Below, in pieces: positions 1-8,494 of a DNA stretch of 64,000 bases (its first letter is position 1; each line of letters opens with the position of its first letter). The DNA lies in assembly GCA_900472625.1 (NCBI GenBank), contig UCIT01000001.1, forward strand, positions 310,001 to 374,000. The letters run 5' to 3'. Origin of the DNA: Hyphomicrobiales bacterium. GTDB taxonomy: Bacteria > Pseudomonadota > Alphaproteobacteria > Rhizobiales > Rhizobiaceae. The notes under the pieces were generated by a model. The model searched no databases. It was given only the letters and a program-made list of their open reading frames with translations, and was not told where the DNA came from. The translations under genes were made by a program, and so were the position numbers.

Positions 1-563
1 TGAACATTGCCGGTCGATTCCACGCCTCGGTCGAATGTTCTGACGTCGTTGGTGATGGCGTAGTTGTACTCGACCCGCGCGGAAATGTTCGATGTGAGCT
101 TCTGCTCGACGCCAGCGCCGATCAGATAGCCGGGCTTCCAGCCGTCCGGGCCGGCGATCGGGCCATTATCGCGGAAATTGGTCATCGCAAGTCCGGCAGT
201 GCCGTAGATCAGAGTCTGGTCCATAGGAACGCCGACCTTGCCTTTGACTGCCAGACGCTGGCGTTCCTTGAGCTTGCCGCCATCGACCCGTACCTCAGCG
301 TCGCCGAGATACGAAGCTTCGACCTCGCCGCCAACAACGGCGCCACCGAGATCGGTATTGTAACCGGCGTGTACGCCAGCGGCCAGGCCCTTGTCCCCCG
401 AAAACGGGTTCAGGTTTCGCGAAGCAAATCCACCGTGCACGCCGACATATGCACCGCTCCAGGATGTTGCTGCGGGCTGATCATAAGAATTAAGATCTGC
501 TGCCCAGGCAGGCGTGGTGAAGAGGCTTGCGACCAATGCCGCTGCGAATGGGTTGACACGCAT
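1..563 (-). CDS. Outer-membrane beta-barrel protein (Omp25/RopB-like), partial
   Basis: The frame opens with ATG at 563-561 and runs off the left edge without a stop, so only about the first 187 residues are present. Residues 1-21 form a signal peptide ending in PAWA before ADLNSYDQPA. The mature part begins WSGAYVGVHGG and alternates Gly/aromatic strands (AGVHAGYNTD, GGEVEASYLGD, VEYNYAITND). This pattern is typical of the eight-stranded OmpA-like barrels of the rhizobial Omp25/Omp31/RopB group, where the usual length is 200-280 residues. It would sit in the outer membrane as a structural or small porin-like protein. It is transcribed away from the ialB-bamA pair across a 516-bp gap. The family call is confident; the exact role is unknown. 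Confidence 0.85.
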   Translation of the reverse strand, partial: MRVNPFAAALVASLFTTPAWAADLNSYDQPAATSWSGAYVGVHGGFASRNLNPFSGDKGLAAGVHAGYNTDLGGAVVGGEVEASYLGDAEVRVDGGKLKERQRLAVKGKVGVPMDQTLIYGTAGLAMTNFRDNGPIAGPDGWKPGYLIGAGVEQKLTSNISARVEYNYAITNDVRTFDRGVESTGNV

Positions 564-1079
564 GATTACACTTTACTCCGAACGCGCTCCGGCGCGATCG
601 TCGCGCTTGAGCAATTACCAGTTACGCCAAACTCAGCAAGATGCCCGCATTGCGGTGAAGAACGGTCACCAGCACCGTACGCTGACGGCCGGGCGCCTAT
701 AATTTTCACGATTCTATAAATAGTTTCTTAATTCGACGGATCGTTTCGGGACACGCGATCATATTTCCGAATCTTCGTATGGCTCCGGATACTGAGCGCC
801 GACCATGCCGCCAACCTCCGCCGCAGCTGTTCGGCTGCGCGCCGTGAACGTGCTTTGCGCAATGGTATCAGGCAAACAAACATGACACGTCGGAAACACT
901 TCCCAACATTACCGCCGGATTCTCGACACGTCGGCCGTGGAAATCCTGAGCCCAGATCGTTCGCGATCGAAGGGGCTGGTCCGCATCACCCATTACCGTG
1001 GACCGGCCCTTTGTAATCAAGCTTTTTCGAAACACACGTCGGCGACCGCGACATCCCTCGTATCGGAATTTGAGAGAAT
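564..1079. other. 516-bp intergenic region between divergent envelope genes
   Basis: No convincing gene is present; the short frames at 937-1170 and 998-1285 lack coding character and overlap ialB. The stretch around 700-740 is AT-rich and could hold promoters for the outer-membrane protein (minus) or ialB (plus). Three copies of ACACGTCGG occur at 885, 926 and 1034 and are listed separately. Confidence 0.6.
885..1042 (+). repeat. Three direct copies of ACACGTCGG upstream of ialB
   Basis: The nonamer ACACGTCGG is found at 885-893, 926-934 and 1034-1042, all in the same orientation, in the non-coding gap before ialB. Two copies extend to GACACGTCGG. Three identical nonamers in about 160 bp are unlikely by chance and may be a regulator's direct-repeat binding sites. 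Their function is inferred only. Confidence 0.35.
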
Positions 1080-1646
1080 ATGGGAACGCTTCATATTGCG
1101 CTGTTCGCTTTCAGCATGGTCTCGTACTCATCTGCCCAGACGGGGCCGTACCTGGCCACACAGGCCATGATCCCAAGCCCCGGCAGCAGCACATCTCAAT
1201 TCCAGGAAGACTACAGGGATTGGAGGGTCGCTTGCGTCGTCATTCCCGACAAGACGGAATGCACGCTTCAGCAGCATCTGGTTGACGAGCGCCGGCAGAA
1301 GAATGTTCTGGATATCGAGCTGGGCGCTCGCACGGCGGGGAAACTCGACGGCACACTCGTCCTGCCGCTTGGAATAGCGATTGACCGTGAGACATCCCTG
1401 CAAGTGGACGACGGTGCCGACAAGCGCATCGTCCAGATTCAGACCTGCCTGCCAGCTGGCTGCCTGGCGCGCATCGCATTCGATGGCGATTTCATGAAGA
1501 GCCTCCGCAAGGGCGCGAAGCTGAAAGTGTCCGGCTTTGCAGCATCCGGAGACGGCATACCGGTCACCTTCGCGATTTCGCTCGACGGCTTTCCCGAGGC
1601 TCTCGACCGGAGCATAGCTCTCACGTCTCCGCAAAGCATGAGGTGA
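1080..1646 (+). CDS. Invasion-associated locus B (IalB) family protein
   Basis: This 188-residue protein has a short N-terminal hydrophobic signal segment. It carries the IalB family pattern: DWRVACVV near residue 49, a cysteine after DKTE, VLPLGIAIDRE around 95, then QTCLPAGCLARI near 120 with a CxxxxC cysteine pair. IalB proteins are small periplasmic or secreted proteins, named from Bartonella erythrocyte invasion but widespread in non-pathogenic Rhizobiales, where their role is undefined. The ATG at 1080 is preceded by a purine-rich GAGAG. It lies 115 bp upstream of a bamA-type gene on the same strand, so an envelope role and possible cotranscription are likely. Confidence 0.8.
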   Translation: MGTLHIALFAFSMVSYSSAQTGPYLATQAMIPSPGSSTSQFQEDYRDWRVACVVIPDKTECTLQQHLVDERRQKNVLDIELGARTAGKLDGTLVLPLGIAIDRETSLQVDDGADKRIVQIQTCLPAGCLARIAFDGDFMKSLRKGAKLKVSGFAASGDGIPVTFAISLDGFPEALDRSIALTSPQSMR

Positions 1647-1761
1647 GCGCAGGGCTGTATTGCGACCACAGACGCTCGGACACAGGCCGTCCGCCAACGT
1701 CATCCCTCCAAGATATTTCTCCCGCGGCCCGAGCAACATTTCGTATTAAGTGAGACCATAC

Positions 1762-4089
1762 ATGCGATCCGTCCAAAACCGCCTCGGGCTCCCAAGTGCT
1801 GCGCTACCGACCACCGTGATCTTTGGTGCCGCAACGACGGTCTATCTCTGCCTTGCCGCTCCTGGGGAAGCTGCGATGATCAGCAACATCGAGGTTCATG
1901 GAACGCATCGTCTCTCGGAAGAGGCGGTTCAATCCAACATCACGATCGTCCCCAACAAGGAATTCAGCAGCGAGGATATCGACGCCTCCGTCAAGCAGCT
2001 TTACGCGATTGGCCAGTTCGAAACGGTGAACATCCTCGTTTCCGGGCAAACGCTTATAGTCTCAGTCAAGGAAAATGTGTTGATCAACCAGGTTGTCTTT
2101 AACGGCAATCGCAAGATCAAGGACGACAAGCTTGCGGGGATGGTTCAGACACGATCAGCCGGTCCCTATAGCAAGGTCACGGTCGCCGCGGACATAGTGA
2201 CGATCAAGGCGGCCTATGCTGCGACAGGGCGTAACGATGTCGAGGTAACATCGCAGGTCGTTCCCGTTTCGGACGACCACGTCAACATTGCCTTCGTCAT
2301 CAACGAAGGCGAGCGGTCCAAAATCGATGCCATCCACTTTAGCGGCAACGCCGCCTATGACAGCTCACGCCTGGCGTCCGTCATCAGCACGAAGAAGACG
2401 AATTTTCTTTCCTTCCTGACGCGGAAGGACGTCTACGGCGAGGAAAAACTTAATGCCGACAAGGAAGCGCTGCGCAAGTTTTATTATAGCGAGGGCTATG
2501 CCGATTTCGAAGTCGTCTCGGCCGAAGCACCCTTTGATTCCGCCAGCCAAAGCTACGTCCTGAACTTCACTGTCAACGAAGGACCACGGTATACATTTGG
2601 CGATGTGACCATCTCCTCGACGGTCAAGGGGCTGGACAGTGCTCGGCTTGAGGCTCTGCTGAAGACTAAGGCTGGCGAGAGCTACAACGCAAACAAGATA
2701 CAGAAATCCATCGATGCGCTGGCGTCCGCCGTCGCGTCCACCGGCTTTCCTTTCGCCCGCATCACGCCGCGCGGCAACCGAAACCTGCAGAACAACACCA
2801 TCGGCTTGGAATACCTCATCGATCAGGGCGAACGCGCCTACATCGAGCGCATCGTCATACGCGGCAACAGCCGCACGCGTGACTATGTCATACGTCGCGA
2901 ATTCGACGTCAGCGAGGGTGATCCATATAATCAACAACTGCTCGACACCAGCAAGCGTCGACTCGAAGCTCTCGGCTACTTCAAGTCGGTGAACATCTCG
3001 ACTGCGCAAGGCAGCGCCAGCGACAGGGTTGTCGTAACCGTCGACGTCGAAGACGACTCGACGGGCAGTTTCGGCATCGGGGCAGGTGCGACGACGGATG
3101 GCCCCGTATTGGAGGCCTCGATCGAGGAAAAGAATTTTCTGGGGCGAGGGCAATACATAAAGGTTGCCGCAAGTGGTGGTTGGGATGACGACGATGATCG
3201 TAGTTACAGCCTGTCGTTCACCGAACCGTATTTTCTCGGATACCACCTTGCTGCCGGTTTCGATCTTAGTTACGCGCAGACGTCCTACGATGATTACGAT
3301 GTCGATCAATCCGGCGTGACGCTACGGGTGACGGCACCGATAACCGAGGAGCTGGCCTCCACTTTCCGCTACAATCTTACGCAGATGGAATACAGCGGCG
3401 ATTCCAGCGATTTGTCAGCCACATATGCCCGCCTTGTCGATGACGGGCCGTGGATCCGTTCATCCGTTTCCAATACGCTGACATTCAATTCGCTGGATAG
3501 CGACAAACAGCCGAGGGGCGGTGTCTATGCCACGCTGACACAAGAAATTGCCGGCCTCGGCGGCGATTCGAACTACTACAAGATCAACGCCAAGGTACGC
3601 TATTACGACCTGATCAACGAGGATGCCGATATAATCGGATCCGTAACCCTTGGTGCCGGGCAGATGTTCGCGTTCGGCGACAGTCTCAATACCTTCGATC
3701 AGTTCACGCTAGGCGGCAATGAAATTCGCGGCTTCTCGAAGCGAGGCATCGGCCCCCGCATCGCCGATGTCGATGATCAGGCGCTGGGCGGCACATCGTA
3801 CTTCTACGCGTCGGCCGAGACCACCTTCCCGTTGCCGGCCGTGCCGCGTGACTTCAACCTCAGGGGCGCCCTGTTCGCGGACGCGGGAACACTGCTGGCG
3901 AACAAGGTTGACGTGCTTGGCTCAGACGTCGCGGAGGGAACTAGCGGTTCGATCCGCGCATCAGTCGGCGTCGGCCTTGTTTGGGACTCGCCATTCGGCG
4001 CACTACGGGTCGATTACGCCGTTCCGCTCGCATATGAGGATTCCGACGACCTTGAGCGGTTCAAGATCGGTGTGAACAACAAGTTCTAA
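1762..4089 (+). CDS. bamA: Outer-membrane protein assembly factor BamA (probable second-type paralogue)
   Basis: This 775-residue Omp85 protein has a signal segment over residues 1-36, five POTRA repeats (about 38-430, first strand ISNIEVHGTHRL) and a C-terminal 16-strand barrel. The diagnostic IRGF motif of the barrel loop 6 is at residues 655-658, and the chain ends in an aromatic residue (NNKF), as expected for the terminal barrel strand. BamA inserts beta-barrel proteins into the outer membrane. The standard alphaproteobacterial bamA lies in a rseP-bamA-lpxD-fabZ-lpxA cluster. Here the neighbours are an IalB protein and a GH1 gene, so this is probably an extra copy. A GTG 12 nt upstream (1750) is possible, but the ATG at 1762 gives the better N-terminus. 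An acidic stretch (WDDDDDR) in the barrel is unusual. Confidence 0.85.
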   Translation: MRSVQNRLGLPSAALPTTVIFGAATTVYLCLAAPGEAAMISNIEVHGTHRLSEEAVQSNITIVPNKEFSSEDIDASVKQLYAIGQFETVNILVSGQTLIVSVKENVLINQVVFNGNRKIKDDKLAGMVQTRSAGPYSKVTVAADIVTIKAAYAATGRNDVEVTSQVVPVSDDHVNIAFVINEGERSKIDAIHFSGNAAYDSSRLASVISTKKTNFLSFLTRKDVYGEEKLNADKEALRKFYYSEGYADFEVVSAEAPFDSASQSYVLNFTVNEGPRYTFGDVTISSTVKGLDSARLEALLKTKAGESYNANKIQKSIDALASAVASTGFPFARITPRGNRNLQNNTIGLEYLIDQGERAYIERIVIRGNSRTRDYVIRREFDVSEGDPYNQQLLDTSKRRLEALGYFKSVNISTAQGSASDRVVVTVDVEDDSTGSFGIGAGATTDGPVLEASIEEKNFLGRGQYIKVAASGGWDDDDDRSYSLSFTEPYFLGYHLAAGFDLSYAQTSYDDYDVDQSGVTLRVTAPITEELASTFRYNLTQMEYSGDSSDLSATYARLVDDGPWIRSSVSNTLTFNSLDSDKQPRGGVYATLTQEIAGLGGDSNYYKINAKVRYYDLINEDADIIGSVTLGAGQMFAFGDSLNTFDQFTLGGNEIRGFSKRGIGPRIADVDDQALGGTSYFYASAETTFPLPAVPRDFNLRGALFADAGTLLANKVDVLGSDVAEGTSGSIRASVGVGLVWDSPFGALRVDYAVPLAYEDSDDLERFKIGVNNKF

Positions 4090-4105
4090 ATCGAATCCGG
4101 TCGAA

Positions 4106-4151
4106 TTGACAGGCAAGGCGTAGACGAAGTTGTCCACGCCTTGCCTGTCAA
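4106..4151. terminator. Bidirectional terminator between bamA and the GH1 gene
   Basis: A perfect 16-bp inverted repeat is present: TTGACAGGCAAGGCGT at 4106-4121 and its complement at 4136-4151, with a 14-nt loop. It sits between two convergent genes, 16 bp after the bamA stop and 50 bp from the GH1 stop. It is followed by AAGTTTT on the plus strand. Confidence 0.75.
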
Positions 4152-4201
4152 AGTTTTCCAGATTTGGCCGCAGTCGCTTATCGGGCGCCAACGGAAAGAG
4201 G

Positions 4202-5503
4202 TTAGGCTGTCAGCATCTGCTGGAAGGCCCGATAGCTCCCCTTCGGTTTCCTTTCTCGTGTTTCCGGATCCATCGAGACGATGCCGAACCGCGCATCGTA
4301 GCCCTCTGCCCATTCGAAATTGTCGACAAGTGTCCAGGCCACGTAGCCCCTGACGTCGGCGCCGCTCTTCTGCGCTTCGCGGATCGCATGGAAATGCTTG
4401 TCGAAGAAGTCGATGCGACCGTCGTCATCCGGGCCGGACATGCCATTCTCGGTGACGTAGATCGGCAGCTTGGGATGGTTCCGAGAAACCCTCAGAAGAA
4501 ACTCGGTCAGCGCTGACGGATAGGTTTCCCAGCCAAGGTCATTCTTCGGGAGATCGCCGCGCGACTGAACGAATGGGAAAGATGGTATGCTTGCATCATG
4601 TTTGTAGAGTGAACGGGTGTAGTAGTTGACCCCGACCCAATCCAGAGGGCGGGCTATCTGCCTCATATCACCTCGCCAGCCCGTCGGTAGGTATGGTTCG
4701 ATGATGTCGGTCACGAGTGACGGGTAAGAACCCTGCAATGCGGCATCGAGGAAGAACTGGTTGAAGATCGCGTCTCCTAGCTCTGCGGCTTTCCGGTCTT
4801 CAGGCGAGGCGGTCAGGGGCTCGCATTTCTCCATGTTGACGACAATACCGAGATTTTGGACGCTTTCTGCCCGCAATGCATCGATCCCCAGCCCGTGTGC
4901 CAGCATCACATGATGCATCGCCCGCGATGCCGCCCTGATGTCCCTATAGCCGGGCGCGTGGATGCCCAGCAGGTGGCTGAGCACCGTGACGCACCACGGC
5001 TCGTTAAAGGTGGCAGTTGTTGCCAGGCGGTCGCCGAAGCGCCGGCCGACCTCTGCCGCATAATCCGCGAAGGCCTCGCACGTGGCCCGGTTCATCCAGC
5101 CGCCCCTGTCCTGTAGCGCGCTTGGGAGGTCCCAGTGATAAAGCGTGGCAAGGGGTTTGATTCCGCGCTCGAGCATGCCGTCGATCAGCCGATCGTAGAA
5201 GTCGAAGCCTTGCTGATTGACGGTCCCTGTGCCCTCGGGAATGAGGCGGGGCCAAGAGAATGAAAAGCGATAGGCGTCGAATCCTCCATCGCGGATCAGG
5301 TCAAGATCCTCGGCCCAGCGATTGTAGTGATCACAGGCGATGCTACCATTCTCGGCATTCTTTATGTTGCCGGGGGTGGCCGCAAACGTGTCCCAGATCG
5401 ACGATCCCCGCCCATCGGTTTGCCCGCCTTCGATTTGATGTGCCGCCATCGCGACGCCGAAAACGAAGTCCTCGCCGAATTCCGCGCGGGAGTGCTTGAA
5501 CAT
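4202..5503 (-). CDS. Glycoside hydrolase family 1 beta-glucosidase
   Basis: This 433-residue enzyme covers a complete GH1 (beta/alpha)8 barrel. Diagnostic motifs are FVFGVAMAAHQIEGG near the N-terminus, TFNEPW with the acid/base Glu168, and YVTENG with the nucleophile Glu352. WTLVDNFEWAEGY near 400 is the usual aglycone-site segment. No signal peptide is visible, so it should act in the cytoplasm on imported beta-glucosides or related disaccharides, releasing monosaccharide by a retaining mechanism. It is the last gene of a minus-strand set gntR-uxuA-kdgD-GH1, separated from kdgD by 123 bp with a hairpin. That context points to processing of a glycoside whose sugar-acid part is then catabolised. 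Confidence 0.9.
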   Translation of the reverse strand: MFKHSRAEFGEDFVFGVAMAAHQIEGGQTDGRGSSIWDTFAATPGNIKNAENGSIACDHYNRWAEDLDLIRDGGFDAYRFSFSWPRLIPEGTGTVNQQGFDFYDRLIDGMLERGIKPLATLYHWDLPSALQDRGGWMNRATCEAFADYAAEVGRRFGDRLATTATFNEPWCVTVLSHLLGIHAPGYRDIRAASRAMHHVMLAHGLGIDALRAESVQNLGIVVNMEKCEPLTASPEDRKAAELGDAIFNQFFLDAALQGSYPSLVTDIIEPYLPTGWRGDMRQIARPLDWVGVNYYTRSLYKHDASIPSFPFVQSRGDLPKNDLGWETYPSALTEFLLRVSRNHPKLPIYVTENGMSGPDDDGRIDFFDKHFHAIREAQKSGADVRGYVAWTLVDNFEWAEGYDARFGIVSMDPETRERKPKGSYRAFQQMLTA

Positions 5504-5585
5504 GGAAGCTCCTGATTCATGTGCTGGGATCGGCGCACATTCGCGGCGCCGCGAAGGCTGCTGGCGCGCGCGGATGTGAAGAGGG

Positions 5586-5611
5586 GCGGCTGACGATTTT
5601 TGGTCAGCCGC
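5586..5611 (-). terminator. Intercistronic hairpin between kdgD and the GH1 gene
   Basis: GCGGCTGAC at 5586-5594 pairs perfectly with GTCAGCCGC at 5603-5611 around an 8-nt loop. It lies 16 bp after the kdgD stop in the direction of transcription. No U-run follows on the minus strand, so it may be an attenuator or an mRNA 3'-end stabiliser rather than a full terminator. Confidence 0.45.
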
Positions 5612-5626
5612 ACAGTCTCTTGATGG

Positions 5627-6601
<975 letters not shown>

Positions 6602-7582
6602 TTAGGCCTTCGACGATCCGAGGCTCTGCAAAAGAGCCGCGATGTAGCCGTAGCAGAAGGCGAAAGCGACGCCCGTCGGGTCACGACCGCTGATCGTCGG
6701 CACGTGGTCCGGCATCAGCATGTATTTGTAGCCGACCTCGTCGTAAATCTTGACGGACCGGACCATGTCCATGTCGCCCTCTTCCGGGAAAGTCTCCATA
6801 AAGGAGAGTTTTCCGCCGCGGATGTTGCGGAAGTGGACATTGAAGATCTTGTCGCGCGAGCCGAACCAGCGAATGATGTCGTCTATCTCCTCGCGCGGAT
6901 TGTCGAGCATCTCACCGATCGAACCCTGACAGAAATTCAGGCCGTGATACGGGTTTTCGCGCATCGTCACGAACTTCTTCAGACCCTCGACGGTGCCGAG
7001 GACACGCGTAACGCCTCGGTAGCCGGGTGGGGTGTAGGGATCATGCGGATGGCACGCGAGCCGTACCTTGTTGGTTTCGGCAACCGGCACGACGCGCTCG
7101 AGGAAATAATCGATACGCTCCCAGTTCTCGTCCTCGGACAGAATGCCGGCAAGGCCTGGTGCGGCATCGTGATCGGCCTTGTCCCAACGCCAGGCTTCGT
7201 TCAGCGACCCTCCACGGCCCGGCTCCATTGCCGTCCTGGGGATGCCGATAAGATTGAGATTGTACTTCGCGGCCGGGATGCCTGCTGCAGCAACGTCTTC
7301 GATCAGCTTGCACACGGCGTCGATCTGCCGGTCGCGGTCCGGCCCGGCCAGAAGGATATCCTGGTAAGACGCCTTCTCGATCGCTTGAGATGGCAAGGGC
7401 AACTGGATCATATCAAGCGTGAGTCCGAAGCTCTCCACCTTATCGCGATGCCGCTTCAGATCGGTCAGCGTCCAGCTGTCGGGTGATCCTGGTGGATCAG
7501 CGCAGATATGCTTGATGCCGAGTTGAGCAAAAACACGATAATCATCGTCGTCGCGCGCGCCGATCTGCGTCCCTAAATACAC
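6602..7582 (-). CDS. uxuA: Mannonate dehydratase
   Basis: This is a TIM-barrel dehydratase of the UxuA family, 326 residues from the chosen start. Motifs are CHPHDP (about 177-182), NFCQGS (216-221), HFRNIRGG (250-257), ETFPEEGDMDM and PDHVP, which supply the metal ligands and active-site residues. It dehydrates D-mannonate to 2-keto-3-deoxygluconate. I place the start at GTG 7582-7580, giving (M)YLGTQIGARDDDD, because GGGAG lies 7 nt upstream at 7594-7590. An upstream in-frame ATG at 7603 has no Shine-Dalgarno site, and a palindrome would occupy its leader. It follows gntR and precedes kdgD on the same strand, so it belongs to a sugar-acid catabolic operon. Confidence 0.88.
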   Translation of the reverse strand: MYLGTQIGARDDDDYRVFAQLGIKHICADPPGSPDSWTLTDLKRHRDKVESFGLTLDMIQLPLPSQAIEKASYQDILLAGPDRDRQIDAVCKLIEDVAAAGIPAAKYNLNLIGIPRTAMEPGRGGSLNEAWRWDKADHDAAPGLAGILSEDENWERIDYFLERVVPVAETNKVRLACHPHDPYTPPGYRGVTRVLGTVEGLKKFVTMRENPYHGLNFCQGSIGEMLDNPREEIDDIIRWFGSRDKIFNVHFRNIRGGKLSFMETFPEEGDMDMVRSVKIYDEVGYKYMLMPDHVPTISGRDPTGVAFAFCYGYIAALLQSLGSSKA

Positions 7583-7605
7583 CGCTACACTCCCGAAATT
7601 CATAT

Positions 7606-7621
7606 TATGTCATATGACATA
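7606..7621. promoter_or_regulatory. Palindromic operator candidate upstream of uxuA
   Basis: TATGTCATATGACATA is a perfect 16-bp palindrome in the gap between gntR and uxuA, 24-39 bp upstream of the GTG start of uxuA. Its TGTC/GACA half-sites resemble the short symmetric operators of FadR-type GntR repressors. The adjacent gntR gene is the obvious candidate to bind it. Confidence 0.65.
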
Positions 7622-7649
7622 GTAGGAATTTCGGGAGGTGTCGAGCGCT

Positions 7650-8351
7650 TTATTGCTGCTCGGCCAACATTCTGTAACGGCGCTGGCTGGCCAGCATATG
7701 CGCGCGCATGCTCTGTCTGGCGCGCTCCGGATCCTGGTCCGCGATCGCGGCCAGAATCTCGCCGTGCTCGGCGTGAACCTTCTCCAGATAGCTACGGTCG
7801 GTCGCGTCGGGGAGGGTGGGAAACTGGCCGCGTGGAATGGCGCGGGAGCCGAAATGCCTCAGGACGTCGACATAGAATCGGTTGTTCGTCGCAGCCGCGA
7901 TTGCCATGTGGAACTCGTAGTCCGCTTCGATCGTCGGCACGCCCGCCTCGATGGACGCTGCCATCTTGCGGTTGGCGGCGCGGATCGCGGCCTCCTGCTC
8001 GGCGGTGCGCCGATAGGCGGCGATGGCAGCGGCCTCACCCTCAGCTGCCATTCTAAACTCAAGCAATTCAAGGGTTTCCGGAATGCTCCTGATTTCCACC
8101 GGCGTCAGCGACAGGGATTGCCCGGCCTTGGGATTGCTGACGAACACGCCTTTTCCCTGGATCGGCCTGACATAGCCGGCCGAACGCAGATCCGCGATTG
8201 CCTCGCGCACCACGGTCCGACTGACGCCGAAGCTCTCCTCAAGCTGCGGCTCGGTGGGCAGCTGGTCGCCTTCCTTAAGGTTGCCGCTCTCGATCTGATG
8301 TTTCAGCTTGTCGATGAGCTGTTGTGCTAACCTTTGCCTCACGCGAGTCAT
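7650..8351 (-). CDS. GntR-family (FadR/FCD type) transcriptional regulator
   Basis: This 233-residue regulator has an N-terminal winged helix-turn-helix (about 5-70; LPTEPQLEESFGVSRTVVREAI and then LRSAGYVRPIQGKGVFV, the beta-wing). A C-terminal all-helical FCD ligand domain follows (about 85-225), with AEAEAAAIAA-like helices and a DYEFHMAIAAATNN segment that carries the metal/ligand His residues. FCD regulators usually bind sugar acids or other carboxylates and repress neighbouring catabolic genes. It lies between uxuA (same strand) and a divergent family-5 ABC operon. Palindromic sites at 7606-7621 and around 8434-8475 flank it on both sides, so autoregulation and control of both units are likely. 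Confidence 0.88.
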   Translation of the reverse strand: MTRVRQRLAQQLIDKLKHQIESGNLKEGDQLPTEPQLEESFGVSRTVVREAIADLRSAGYVRPIQGKGVFVSNPKAGQSLSLTPVEIRSIPETLELLEFRMAAEGEAAAIAAYRRTAEQEAAIRAANRKMAASIEAGVPTIEADYEFHMAIAAATNNRFYVDVLRHFGSRAIPRGQFPTLPDATDRSYLEKVHAEHGEILAAIADQDPERARQSMRAHMLASQRRYRMLAEQQ

Positions 8352-8433
8352 TTTGTTTCTCCAGATTCCATCACGATGTATTTTGGCGGCGGCACACCAT
8401 CAACCCTTGCAAAGCTGTTGGTTCCTGTATAAA

Positions 8434-8475
8434 TCATATTATGACATACGAGCAACATATTACGTCTTGTATGTT
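8434..8475. promoter_or_regulatory. Operator-like dyads in the gntR / ABC-importer divergent promoter
   Basis: Two symmetric elements lie in the 143-bp divergent gap. TCATATTATGA at 8434-8444 is an 11-bp perfect dyad, extended by ATGACATA (8441-8448), which matches one half of the uxuA palindrome. AACATA at 8454-8459 and TATGTT at 8470-8475 are separated by 10 nt. They lie 20-61 bp before the ATG of the binding-protein gene. They are plausible sites for the adjacent GntR regulator. Confidence 0.45.
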
Positions 8476-8494
8476 AAACTAGGGAGGAGTTTCA

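Noticed and set aside
937..1285. Small frames in the gap before ialB.
   Set aside because: They lack ribosome sites, overlap one another and ialB, and show no conserved features.
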